From Sulfidibacterium sp964549335 (GTDB taxonomy: Bacteria; Bacteroidota; Bacteroidia; Bacteroidales; F082), in the NCBI GenBank assembly GCA_964549335.1, contig CAZJUQ010000047.1, positions 43,451-107,450 on the forward strand: a DNA stretch of 64,000 nucleotides, given 5' to 3'. The notes below the pieces were generated by a model. The model did not search any database. It was not told where the DNA came from and was given only the letters and a program-made list of their open reading frames with translations. The position numbers were made by a program, and so were the translations under genes. Position 1 is the stretch's first letter. Every line of letters begins with the position of its first letter. Shown in pieces: positions 51,963-60,343 of the stretch.

Positions 51963-53258
51963 ATGAACGATAATAATATAGATAAACTGTTTAAAAACAA
52001 CCTCGATAATATTGAGTACACCCCTTCCGGGAGGGTGTGGAAAGGTATTGAAAACAAGGTTGTTTTCAAGCCGTTTTACGTTATTTACAGGAAACAGTTG
52101 ATCGCTGCCGCAGTTTTACTGATACTCATTACCACCGGATATTTTGTTGTTGATTTTAACGGTAACAGAACAGAAAAACAGAAACCTCTCCAAACGGTTA
52201 ACTCCCGGACAACCTCAAACAAAAAACAGGCAAGCAATAACGGTATAAATAATGATGTGAACGATGGTGAAATAAACAACATTACTCATAAAAACGGCAC
52301 GGATAAAACGGTTTCGAAAAATGAAGAATACAGGTTGACAATACAGAAAGAAAATAGCCCTGTCGCAAATAAGACCACACCGCAACAAAACAGCAGCCCT
52401 GAGAACGTTGACGGCTTACTTGAACAAACGGCTACAGTTCAACGGCAAAGCGGTGTAACGGATAATTTGCCAGCATTAAACATGAAAGGATTCTTCCTTG
52501 ATTACGACTACAATTTAATGGATTATCAACCCACCTTCGAAGATGTACTTATGCCTTATCTGGAAAAGAGAAACAACATACACATTTGGACGGGAATATC
52601 GGGCTCGGCTTCCATGGTTTATTATCCGGGCATGCGCGATATGGCAAGTTATTCGGCAGGTGTTGACGCCGGAATAAAACTCGGCAAGTTTTATATTGCC
52701 TCCGGTACCGCTTATTCCCTTGTTAACGAAGAGGGTGAATACAAAATTGACTTTCAAAGTTACGACAGTATTGGCTATTACAACAAAGTGGTCTCTTTTG
52801 AAATTAATCCTCAAAATCCCCAACAGATTACTTACAAAACCGTTAAAGCTACCGTGTACGACAGTGTGGTTCACGTAAACATATTAAATCCACATTTCAA
52901 ACACAAATATTTGAGCATACCTTTAAGGGTGGGATATAAATTTTTCGATAAAGAACATTTCTCGGCTTCAATAGAGACAGGAATGATTTTCTCGAAACTT
53001 TTGTCAAGCGATATTCCCGAACCCGAATTTAATAATCCCGATTTCAATGTTATTTCCGTTACACGCAAAACGCCTGACAGAAATACAATAAACTGGCAGT
53101 GGACATTAAGTTTGAATTTGGCATACAAAATTAATAACGGAATGTCGGTTTCAGTTGCTCCGGCATTCTCGAAATATGTATCAAATATTTACAACTCTGC
53201 CGATATGGTTTTGCCCTACACAATGGGAATACGTTTCGGAATCTATTACGATTTTTAA
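51963..53258 (+). CDS. Putative trans-envelope sigma regulator: cytosolic tail, one TM helix, linker, outer-membrane-type beta-barrel (cassette 2)
   Basis: The 431-residue protein has the same plan as its counterpart in cassette 1. There is a cytosolic tail (~1-45) with IDKLFKNNLDNIEYTPSGRVW, a TM helix (~46-63, LIAAAVLLILITTGYFVV), a polar Asn/Lys/Gln-rich linker (~66-204) and a C-terminal strand-rich domain (~205-431) ending in MGIRFGIYYDF. Both barrels share the pattern VYDS..H followed by YL..P...GY. The linker is long enough to cross the periplasm if the last domain is in the outer membrane. As in cassette 1, I infer sigma control by the tail; no anti-sigma domain of a named family is recognisable. 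Confidence 0.77.
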   Translation: MNDNNIDKLFKNNLDNIEYTPSGRVWKGIENKVVFKPFYVIYRKQLIAAAVLLILITTGYFVVDFNGNRTEKQKPLQTVNSRTTSNKKQASNNGINNDVNDGEINNITHKNGTDKTVSKNEEYRLTIQKENSPVANKTTPQQNSSPENVDGLLEQTATVQRQSGVTDNLPALNMKGFFLDYDYNLMDYQPTFEDVLMPYLEKRNNIHIWTGISGSASMVYYPGMRDMASYSAGVDAGIKLGKFYIASGTAYSLVNEEGEYKIDFQSYDSIGYYNKVVSFEINPQNPQQITYKTVKATVYDSVVHVNILNPHFKHKYLSIPLRVGYKFFDKEHFSASIETGMIFSKLLSSDIPEPEFNNPDFNVISVTRKTPDRNTINWQWTLSLNLAYKINNGMSVSVAPAFSKYVSNIYNSADMVLPYTMGIRFGIYYDF

Positions 53259-53267
53259 GATAAGACG

Positions 53268-55043
53268 ATGAAAAAGAGATTTTACATATTCGTATTGTTG
53301 TTGTTTTTAGGCTTCAATGCCGCCTTTTCGCAACACGATGTTTATATACAAGGTTTAGTAACCGATCAAAATACAGGATATCCGGTTTTTGACTACCCCG
53401 TATTTATTTTAACCGACGATTCCATATATTTTAACCTGGTCTATACTTCACCCGACGGATTTTTTGCCGACACCGTTCCCTTTGTCTTTTCGGGAGGCAT
53501 TAACGTATTTACATACGATTGCAACGGATATGAGCATTACAGCTATATTGAAGACCCGCATCCCGATTCCACATACTTTATCCATTTTGATTTTTGTATT
53601 GACACGTGTGATATTTTTGCCGATTTCACATATAGCATAGATACAAATAACCCTAATCTGGTTCATTTTACCGATTTGTCCATGGGCGAAGGAATTTCGC
53701 AATGGTATTGGGATTTTGGCGACGGCTACTTCTCTTCCGAACAAAACCCTTCCCACCTTTATCAAGAAGAGGGTTTATATTTCGTGGTGCTTACCGTTAG
53801 CGATTCGTCAGGGAATTGTTTCGACTACTATTCCGAGGAGGTTTTTATTGAAGATACTGTTTGGAATTGCAATGCCGATTTTTCCGTTGAACTCGATTCC
53901 ATCAACAAAATACCTTACGTTTATTATTTTACCGATAAATCGGAAGGCAATATCACTTCTTGGGAGTGGGATTTCGGAGACGGCGCCTTTTCGTACGAGC
54001 AATCGCCGGTTCATATCTATTCCGCACCGGGAATCTATGAGGTTTGTCTTACCGTAATTTCGGAAAACGGAAATAACTATTGCGAAGATACCCGCTGTAT
54101 GTATATAAATACCCCTTCTTATTACAATTTCGGAGGTCAGGTATTTGCGGGAGGATACCCCATAAATGTTGATGAAAACGACAGTAGCAACAAGGCAACG
54201 GCTTACCTTTACCGTCATTACAAAGGTTTGTGGCGTCTTGTTGACAAACGGGAATTTTGGCGTTTCGGCTATTACTGGTTTACAAACGAACTGGAAGGCG
54301 ATTATATTATCAAGGTAGAACTTTTAGAGGGCTCACCGCTATTTAACGAATTTGCACCCGGTTATTTCGACGATAAAATATTATGGCAAAACAGTACCCT
54401 GTTCAGTCTGCAAAACCCGGAAGTTTTTGATGTAAATATCAAATTGAAACAACTTTCGTTATTACAATTGGGAACGGGAAGCGTTACCGGAGTTGTTTAC
54501 AACGACGACAACTGTAACATCTTTTGTAATAATCATATTCCCGTCTATCTGTTTTCCGGCGATCAACTTTCAATGGTGAAATATACTGATGAAAACGGAT
54601 TTTTCTATTTCGGCGACTTGCCGTACGGAAACTACAGGTTAACTGCCGAAATTACCGGTATGTATAGCGATAAACTCGATTTTACAATTGATGCACAGCA
54701 TCAGGATGTGAAAGATGTGGAGTTAAGAACCTCGTGCTCAAATCCCGATTTTATCATACCTCATAACACTACACCCTTTGCGCTGAATATTGAAAAGATA
54801 TTCCCGTTACCTGCAAATCAATCGCTAACAGTCGAAATATTTTCGAAAAATAATAGACGCGTAATATTATCCCTTTATGATATTACCGGCAAAGTGATAA
54901 AAAGCTTTGAAAAGAATCTTTATGCCGGTAAAAACCTTTTGACATTTTCCACTGCGGAAATACCCGGCGGCTTGTATATGATGAAAATCGGTGAAGCCGG
55001 CAATAACGGTTTTGCCGCCGAAAAAATTATCGTTAAACATTAA
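53268..55043 (+). CDS. PKD-domain cell-surface protein with T9SS sorting domain (cassette 2, first cargo)
   Basis: The 591-residue protein has a signal peptide (FYIFVLLLFLGFNAAFSQ). A transthyretin-like module (~25-105, GLVTDQNTGYPVFDYPVFILTDD) comes first. Two PKD domains follow, each with the W.WDFGDG core (WYWDFGDGYFSSEQNPSHLY and WEWDFGDGAFSYEQSPVHIY). Then come the shared YYNFGGQVFAGGYP module, a second transthyretin-like module (GTGSVTGVVYNDDNC) and a T9SS type A sorting domain (IFPLPANQSLTVEIF to IIVKH). It starts 9 bp after the regulator gene. It is a paralogue of the cassette 1 cargo with one more PKD repeat. Confidence 0.87.
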   Translation: MKKRFYIFVLLLFLGFNAAFSQHDVYIQGLVTDQNTGYPVFDYPVFILTDDSIYFNLVYTSPDGFFADTVPFVFSGGINVFTYDCNGYEHYSYIEDPHPDSTYFIHFDFCIDTCDIFADFTYSIDTNNPNLVHFTDLSMGEGISQWYWDFGDGYFSSEQNPSHLYQEEGLYFVVLTVSDSSGNCFDYYSEEVFIEDTVWNCNADFSVELDSINKIPYVYYFTDKSEGNITSWEWDFGDGAFSYEQSPVHIYSAPGIYEVCLTVISENGNNYCEDTRCMYINTPSYYNFGGQVFAGGYPINVDENDSSNKATAYLYRHYKGLWRLVDKREFWRFGYYWFTNELEGDYIIKVELLEGSPLFNEFAPGYFDDKILWQNSTLFSLQNPEVFDVNIKLKQLSLLQLGTGSVTGVVYNDDNCNIFCNNHIPVYLFSGDQLSMVKYTDENGFFYFGDLPYGNYRLTAEITGMYSDKLDFTIDAQHQDVKDVELRTSCSNPDFIIPHNTTPFALNIEKIFPLPANQSLTVEIFSKNNRRVILSLYDITGKVIKSFEKNLYAGKNLLTFSTAEIPGGLYMMKIGEAGNNGFAAEKIIVKH

Positions 55044-55140
55044 ATTTCCGGGCAACTTTTTCCTTTTTGCTTGTCTTTATACTGGAAACACACGGAAAGG
55101 GGACATAATTAAAAAATATGTCTAATTAAAATTTTCTAAA

Positions 55141-57444
55141 ATGAAAAAAGTTATTTTAGGTTTGTTGTTAAGTGTAATTGGTGTTGTAAGTTCCGCTCAA
55201 ACTTATCAGGTTACAATATCAGGAACCGTAACCGAAAAGGATACAGGTGTTCCGGTACCGGGACAGATGGTGGAACTTTGGACGGGCGACAGTTTGCAAG
55301 GCAATGTTTATCAAAACATTGTTTTTACCGATCAAAACGGCTTTTATGCCGATACTATGGATGTTGTTTCGGGAACTTCGGGCGAAGTATTTGCAGCCAC
55401 TTACGATTGTGACGGTCAACTTTTGGAAAGTTCCCTTTACGGACCCTCCAACAGTAATGTGACGATGGATTTCAGTATTTGTACGGCCGGAGGGTACAAT
55501 TGCCAGGCCGATTTTTGGTATTATTACGACAGTGTCGATTTACATACGGTACATTTTGTGGATGCCTCTGCCGGAAATCCCGACAGTTGGATGTGGGATT
55601 TCGGTGACGGAGCAACTTCTCAGGAACAAAATCCCGTTCATTTATATCCTTCGCAGGGTGAATATCTGGTGTCGTTAACAATAGGTTCCGACAGTTGTTC
55701 CAGTACTGTTCAACAGCTGGTTTATGTGGGAGACAGTACGGGATACGGCGATTGTCAAGCAATGTTTTTTGCATATCCCCAAGGAGGCGACTCTCTCGAT
55801 TTTCTTACAATGCAATTTGTTGACATGAGTTTGGGTGCCAATGGAATGCCCCCTGCCAACTGGACGTGGGATTTCGGTGACGGAACATACTCAAACGAAC
55901 AAAATCCGGTACATACATATGCACATGAGGGAACCTATAATGTTTGTCTCACCATATCCGATTCAGCCGGAAATTGTGAAGATACGTTTTGTTCCGGCGT
56001 GGAAGTTATAGGCTGGGGTTCAGGTTGTAATGCCATGTTCTTCTTTTATCCTTACGACTCGGTAAATACGGGTTTAACCTATCAGTTTGAAGACGGGTCG
56101 AATGGAAACCCCGATTCCTGGTACTGGGATTTTGGCGACGGAGCAAGTTCAACGGAACAAAACCCCGTTCATACCTTCAGTACCACCGGGGAGTATCAGG
56201 TATGTTTGACGATTTCAAACAGTCAGGATTCGTGTACAAGTTCTTTTTGTCAAACGGTTTGGGTGGAAGACGACCCGGGAGGATTCGATTGCCAATCGTG
56301 GTTTACTTACAATCTGTTACCCGACAGTGCGGGAAACAGCAACATTGTGGAGTTCCAGGCCTTTACCACGAGTCAATATGCGACGGCTTTTTACTGGGAT
56401 TTCGGCGACGGAACAACAGGAGAAGGTCAAACTGTAAATCACACCTATGCTCAGCAGGGAATGTACCAAGTTTTGCTTACGGCTACTGATTCGTCGGGTT
56501 GTATTTCGGAATTTTCAGATTTTGTTTGGACGGGCGATTCCTCAAGTTTTACTATAAGCGGAGATGTCTATCTCGGCGACAGTTTGCTTGCCGACGATGC
56601 CACGGTTTATTTAATGACTTTCGATACTCTGGATTACGGATTGATAACTATAGATCAAACTACGGTTACGAACGGACATTACGAGTTTACCTCTGTGGGA
56701 TTACAACATTGCATATATTTTGTACAGGCCGAACTGAACGAAAATTCGAGCTATTACGGAAATTATGCTCCCACCTATTTTGTTGATGCGCTCAACTGGG
56801 AAGATGCTTTTCCGGTATTCCCGCTCTTCAACAACGGAGAATATTACGACATATTTATGCAGAGTATAACAAACTCCACTGCGGGCAACGGAACAATTTC
56901 GGGTACGATAAACGGAAACCTGACAAGAGGATTTTTGTCAAATGTCGAAGTGCTTTTGCTCGACGGTAACGGTAATGTTGTGACTTATACCCGTTCAGAC
57001 GGTAACGGCCGGTTCGTATTTGACAACCTTGCTTACGGAAATTATGTTTTATACACCGAAATAGTGGGTATTAAAACGGTTCCCGGACAAGTTACCCTGT
57101 CGGAAAACAATACTTCGGTTGATGTAACGGTAACTGTTGCAAACGGCGAAGCAATAATGGGTATGAAAGAAAACGGATATTATGTTAAAACGGTAAGTGA
57201 TATCTATCCAAACCCCGTTACTTCCACGTCGAATTTGAATGTTTCCTTGAATAAGGCTACAGGGTTGAATATTACTATTGTAAACCAGTTTGGTCAGAAA
57301 CTCAGCGGCAAAAATTACAGATTAAGAGAAGGTGCTAACCGCTTACAACTGGATGTGAAAAATTTGCCCGCAGGAATTTATTTCGTTAAAATAGTTCCCG
57401 ACGACCAAGTAACAATAACACGTAAATTTGTGAAAACAAAATAA
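55141..57444 (+). CDS. PKD-domain cell-surface protein with T9SS sorting domain (cassette 2, second cargo)
   Basis: The 767-residue protein has a signal peptide (VILGLLLSVIGVVSSAQ), a transthyretin-like module (~20-110), four PKD repeats (cores WMWDFGDG, WTWDFGDG, WYWDFGDG and FYWDFGDG, three of them followed by EQNPVH) and the module with YAPTYFVDALNWEDAFPVFPL. A second transthyretin-like module (GTISGTINGNLTRGFLSNVEVLLLDGNG) and a T9SS type A sorting domain (IYPNPVTSTSNLNV to RKFVKTK) end it. The three cargos carry one, two and four PKD repeats, suggesting growth by repeat duplication. It is 97 bp after the first cargo. A strong terminator follows at 57472-57504. Confidence 0.88.
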   Translation: MKKVILGLLLSVIGVVSSAQTYQVTISGTVTEKDTGVPVPGQMVELWTGDSLQGNVYQNIVFTDQNGFYADTMDVVSGTSGEVFAATYDCDGQLLESSLYGPSNSNVTMDFSICTAGGYNCQADFWYYYDSVDLHTVHFVDASAGNPDSWMWDFGDGATSQEQNPVHLYPSQGEYLVSLTIGSDSCSSTVQQLVYVGDSTGYGDCQAMFFAYPQGGDSLDFLTMQFVDMSLGANGMPPANWTWDFGDGTYSNEQNPVHTYAHEGTYNVCLTISDSAGNCEDTFCSGVEVIGWGSGCNAMFFFYPYDSVNTGLTYQFEDGSNGNPDSWYWDFGDGASSTEQNPVHTFSTTGEYQVCLTISNSQDSCTSSFCQTVWVEDDPGGFDCQSWFTYNLLPDSAGNSNIVEFQAFTTSQYATAFYWDFGDGTTGEGQTVNHTYAQQGMYQVLLTATDSSGCISEFSDFVWTGDSSSFTISGDVYLGDSLLADDATVYLMTFDTLDYGLITIDQTTVTNGHYEFTSVGLQHCIYFVQAELNENSSYYGNYAPTYFVDALNWEDAFPVFPLFNNGEYYDIFMQSITNSTAGNGTISGTINGNLTRGFLSNVEVLLLDGNGNVVTYTRSDGNGRFVFDNLAYGNYVLYTEIVGIKTVPGQVTLSENNTSVDVTVTVANGEAIMGMKENGYYVKTVSDIYPNPVTSTSNLNVSLNKATGLNITIVNQFGQKLSGKNYRLREGANRLQLDVKNLPAGIYFVKIVPDDQVTITRKFVKTK

Positions 57445-57471
57445 AAAAAACCCCTTTTCTGGTTATTTTGA

Positions 57472-57504
57472 AGCCTTCCCGGGTAATCCGGGGGGCTTTT
57501 TTTT
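57472..57504 (+). terminator. Rho-independent terminator ending the second sigma cassette
   Basis: AGCC plus TCCCGG pairs with CCGGGG plus GGCT across a 5-nt loop, with one bulged T, and eight T follow the stem. It lies 28 bp after the last PKD gene and shows that the lipoprotein gene beyond is a separate unit. Confidence 0.85.
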
Positions 57505-57578
57505 GTTTTATTAATCTCCTTTTGGCGAAAACTGCATATATTTGTGAGGTTATTAAAACCGGTAACCGGAAAAAAACA

Positions 57579-59228
57579 ATGTTAAAAGGGGTCGAACATA
57601 TTAAAAACGGACTTGTACTATTATTAATATTAACCGCATATGTTCTTGGTGTTCAAGGATGCGACGATTTTGAACCGTCCGGAAACAACAATTTTATCAT
57701 ATCGTACGATTTACTAAAAACCAAAATTGTAGTAAGGTTTACTGATGCCAAGACCGGAGAGCTGTTAAGCAGGAAAGGTGTTAACGTAAAGGTTAACGGT
57801 GAGGCAAAAAACGGAGTTGTCGATATTTCGGGATTGATGCACAACACTTATAAGTCGGCTAACGGATTTTTAATATTGGCACTTATACCCGTTGAAGAGT
57901 ATTCACCTTCGGAGACAAATCCCGTACGGTTTTCGTTGGAAGCCTCGTTAAGCGGTTATCTTACGGCAAGTAAAACCATTGTGTTGACGCGGGACGGCAC
58001 CTATCACTACCAAATAGCAATGGCAAAGGTTGACGATTTGCCCGAAGGAATTTCCGAAGTATATAAAACAGGTGTGGGAACCATTGTTAACGACACCTTA
58101 ACCGGTAAAGTTTCGGTGTCCACCCCCGGCCTTGAAGCGCGTTTGATTTTGCCTCCGAAAACAGTATTGCTCGATGCCCAAGGGATGCCTCTTGCCGGGC
58201 CGTTGAAGATATCGTTAAAATATTTCGGAAATACGAGCGATGCTCCCTTGTCGCTTTTTCCGGGAGGATTAATGTCGCCCGAAAACAGAGAAGGAGTTGT
58301 CAGCGACGGGATGTTCTTTACGGCAGGATATGTTTCGTTAAATATTACCGGTAACAACGGGAAAAAGGCGGCATCGTTTTCCAATGAAAAGCCCAGGCTC
58401 GAACTTCTTGTAGATAAAAATACCTTTAATCCGCAAACAGGCGCAAAAATAGAAACAGGCGATTTTATTCAGGTTTACGATTATGATTTTGAAACAGGAG
58501 TTTGGAATTATGAAAATAACGACACGATTTTAAATTACACGGGGATTCCGCCTGTCGGCGATTTTGTTGTAAGCGCCCAAATATCGTCTGCCACCTATTT
58601 GGCTTTCAGTTGGTTTGAACCCGCAGATTGTTACAACGGCGCTAAAATAGTATTCGGTTCCGATTCCTCTTATTCATGTTTTAACGGTTTTGTTTCGGGA
58701 ATATTAAGGCGGCAAACGGACAGTTCGTACGTTTGCTGGTTGGGAGGCGAAACAGGTAGTGGAGATACTTTAAGCATTAATTCCGTACCCTCTTCGCAGC
58801 CTCTGTTTATCGATTGGTTAACCGATAGTTGCAATAATATTTCGGTGTCTCCGGGGTCTAATCCCTTGTACATCGACAATTTGTGTTCCAACGAAGTCAA
58901 TGTTGTCCCCGTTACTTTGACAGGTCCGGGTTTTAATGGCGTAACGGTAGAAATGAACGCACATTGTCCTAGCAATCCCGACATTGACATAAAACCCTCT
59001 TCGGGCATTTGGTATTATGCCCAGGATACACCGTTTTGTTGGCACTGGAGCAATATGAACAATGGAGTTTCAAAATTGTGCGGACTTGAATTGGGGCAAA
59101 ATTATGTTGTGGGAACCTGTATGGACGGGCACTGGTATCAATGGAACTTTACCCTTGACGAATCTTTCTATTTTAAAATAGATTTCGACTTCTCTTCAAA
59201 TATCTGTATGGGGGTTTTCGGCATGTAG
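57579..59228 (+). CDS. Predicted lipoprotein of unknown function
   Basis: I start at ATG 57579, because the frame to 57468 runs through the terminator. The 549-residue product has a lipoprotein signal with Cys28 (LTAYVLGVQGCDDF). Residues ~40-150 look like a transthyretin-like module (KIVVRFTDAKTGELLSRKGVNVKVNG). The middle (~170-330) is beta-rich with LILPPKTVLLDAQGMPLAGPLKISL, and the C-terminal half has several Cys. I recognise no enzyme motif. Anchored in the inner leaflet of the outer membrane or exposed at the surface, it may be a structural surface protein. It stands alone between the cassette terminator and the thioesterase gene. Confidence 0.75.
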   Translation: MLKGVEHIKNGLVLLLILTAYVLGVQGCDDFEPSGNNNFIISYDLLKTKIVVRFTDAKTGELLSRKGVNVKVNGEAKNGVVDISGLMHNTYKSANGFLILALIPVEEYSPSETNPVRFSLEASLSGYLTASKTIVLTRDGTYHYQIAMAKVDDLPEGISEVYKTGVGTIVNDTLTGKVSVSTPGLEARLILPPKTVLLDAQGMPLAGPLKISLKYFGNTSDAPLSLFPGGLMSPENREGVVSDGMFFTAGYVSLNITGNNGKKAASFSNEKPRLELLVDKNTFNPQTGAKIETGDFIQVYDYDFETGVWNYENNDTILNYTGIPPVGDFVVSAQISSATYLAFSWFEPADCYNGAKIVFGSDSSYSCFNGFVSGILRRQTDSSYVCWLGGETGSGDTLSINSVPSSQPLFIDWLTDSCNNISVSPGSNPLYIDNLCSNEVNVVPVTLTGPGFNGVTVEMNAHCPSNPDIDIKPSSGIWYYAQDTPFCWHWSNMNNGVSKLCGLELGQNYVVGTCMDGHWYQWNFTLDESFYFKIDFDFSSNICMGVFGM

Positions 59229-59278
59229 GTTTGTCGTTTCGAAATTAGATGTACCTTGCCGGCATAAAAAATGTATTG

Positions 59279-60010
59279 ATGAACAGTGATAAAATACTTA
59301 TTGAGGAACATATTGTTGCCTGGGATAATATTTCGATGAATAATAACCTTTATTGGTCTGACCTGAACAGGATGTTTCAACAAGCGGCGGTCAATCATGC
59401 CGAAAATCTGGGTTTCGGATTTACTGATATCAGCAAAGAAAACATATCTTGGGTTTTGTTCAGATTACATATTGAGGTATTGCGATTGCCCGGGTGGAAA
59501 GAAAAGGTAATTGTAAAAACATGGCCTTCCGAAGTGAAAACCATTTCCGCTTTCAGGGAATTTGAGATGGTTTCAATAAGCGGCGAGCCCCTCTGTAATG
59601 CATCTTCCGAATGGATGATAATAGACATGAAAACACGAAAGCCGAGAAGAATTGATGAGTTTCATAAATTCGACGGCATTATGACAAAAAGAAAAACACT
59701 GTCGGTTCCCGTCCCCGGATATAGTGCAAAAGGCGGATTTGCCGATATCTTTACCGATGAAGTGCGTTTCTCAAATATGGATATGAACGGACATATGAAT
59801 GCCAAACACTATTTCGTTTGGCTTGCAGATGCTTTTTATTTGAAATTCGGCAAAAGAGATGTCTCTTTTCTTTCAATGACATATTTTAACGAATGTTTGC
59901 TGGGCGAAAAAATAGTAATACAACAGTCTCTTGATTCTCCCGATGTGTTCAGAGGTATAAAACAAGAGTCGGGGAAAGTTGCATTTTTGGCGAAAACAAA
60001 ATTGAAATAA
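59279..60010 (+). CDS. Acyl-ACP thioesterase
   Basis: The 243-residue protein (start ATG 59279) has the two hot-dog domains of the FatA/FatB-like bacterial acyl-ACP thioesterase family. The first carries WPSEVKTISAFREFEMV and ASSEWMIIDMKTRKPRRI, and the second carries VRFSNMDMNGHMNAKHYFVWLADAF with the NGHMNAKHY active-site loop. It hydrolyses acyl-ACP to free fatty acid, setting chain length of released acids. The chain-length preference cannot be read here. The neighbour upstream is the lipoprotein gene on the same strand, 50 bp away. An inverted repeat lies 16 bp after the stop. Confidence 0.92.
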   Translation: MNSDKILIEEHIVAWDNISMNNNLYWSDLNRMFQQAAVNHAENLGFGFTDISKENISWVLFRLHIEVLRLPGWKEKVIVKTWPSEVKTISAFREFEMVSISGEPLCNASSEWMIIDMKTRKPRRIDEFHKFDGIMTKRKTLSVPVPGYSAKGGFADIFTDEVRFSNMDMNGHMNAKHYFVWLADAFYLKFGKRDVSFLSMTYFNECLLGEKIVIQQSLDSPDVFRGIKQESGKVAFLAKTKLK

Positions 60011-60025
60011 TTTTTACCGGTGAAT

Positions 60026-60049
60026 CCGTTCGTTTTTTTAACCGAACGG
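60026..60049 (+). terminator. Hairpin after the thioesterase gene
   Basis: CCGTTCG and CGAACGG are perfect 7-bp arms, but the run of seven T lies in the loop and not after the stem. It may end transcription poorly or be only a stem-loop. Confidence 0.4.
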
Positions 60050-60297
60050 TGTAAGAGGAATAAAATTAAAATGTTGTAACCCAATGTGGTATTGTCCTTT
60101 TTGAATCTTGATACAGGCCCCATAAAACATGCCCGAAACGGATAAAAAACAATAAATAAAGCGGTTTTTGACCACGATACCAAAGTGTTGATTATTCTTT
60201 GGGATATCAAAATCCCAATTCCTTGTATTGCTTATAAATTATTAATTCGCCGTTAATATTTTTCAAAAAAAAGGGGTAACGGTAGGTTGCTTTTTCC

Positions 60298-60305
60298 TAC
60301 ATTTG
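60298..60305 (+). promoter_or_regulatory. -7 box for gatE-gatD
   Basis: TACATTTG matches TAnnTTTG exactly and lies 38 bp before the gatE ATG. Confidence 0.5.
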
Positions 60306-60343
60306 GACTTTTTTAAAAAATCATATTTATCAAACATAAAAAT

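Larger units (their letters stand above)
60011..60343. other. 333-bp intergenic region before gatE
   Basis: No gene is seen. It holds the hairpin at 60026-60049 near the thioesterase stop and an exact -7 box for gatE at 60298-60305. The middle ~220 bp is AT-rich and featureless to me. Confidence 0.6.
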
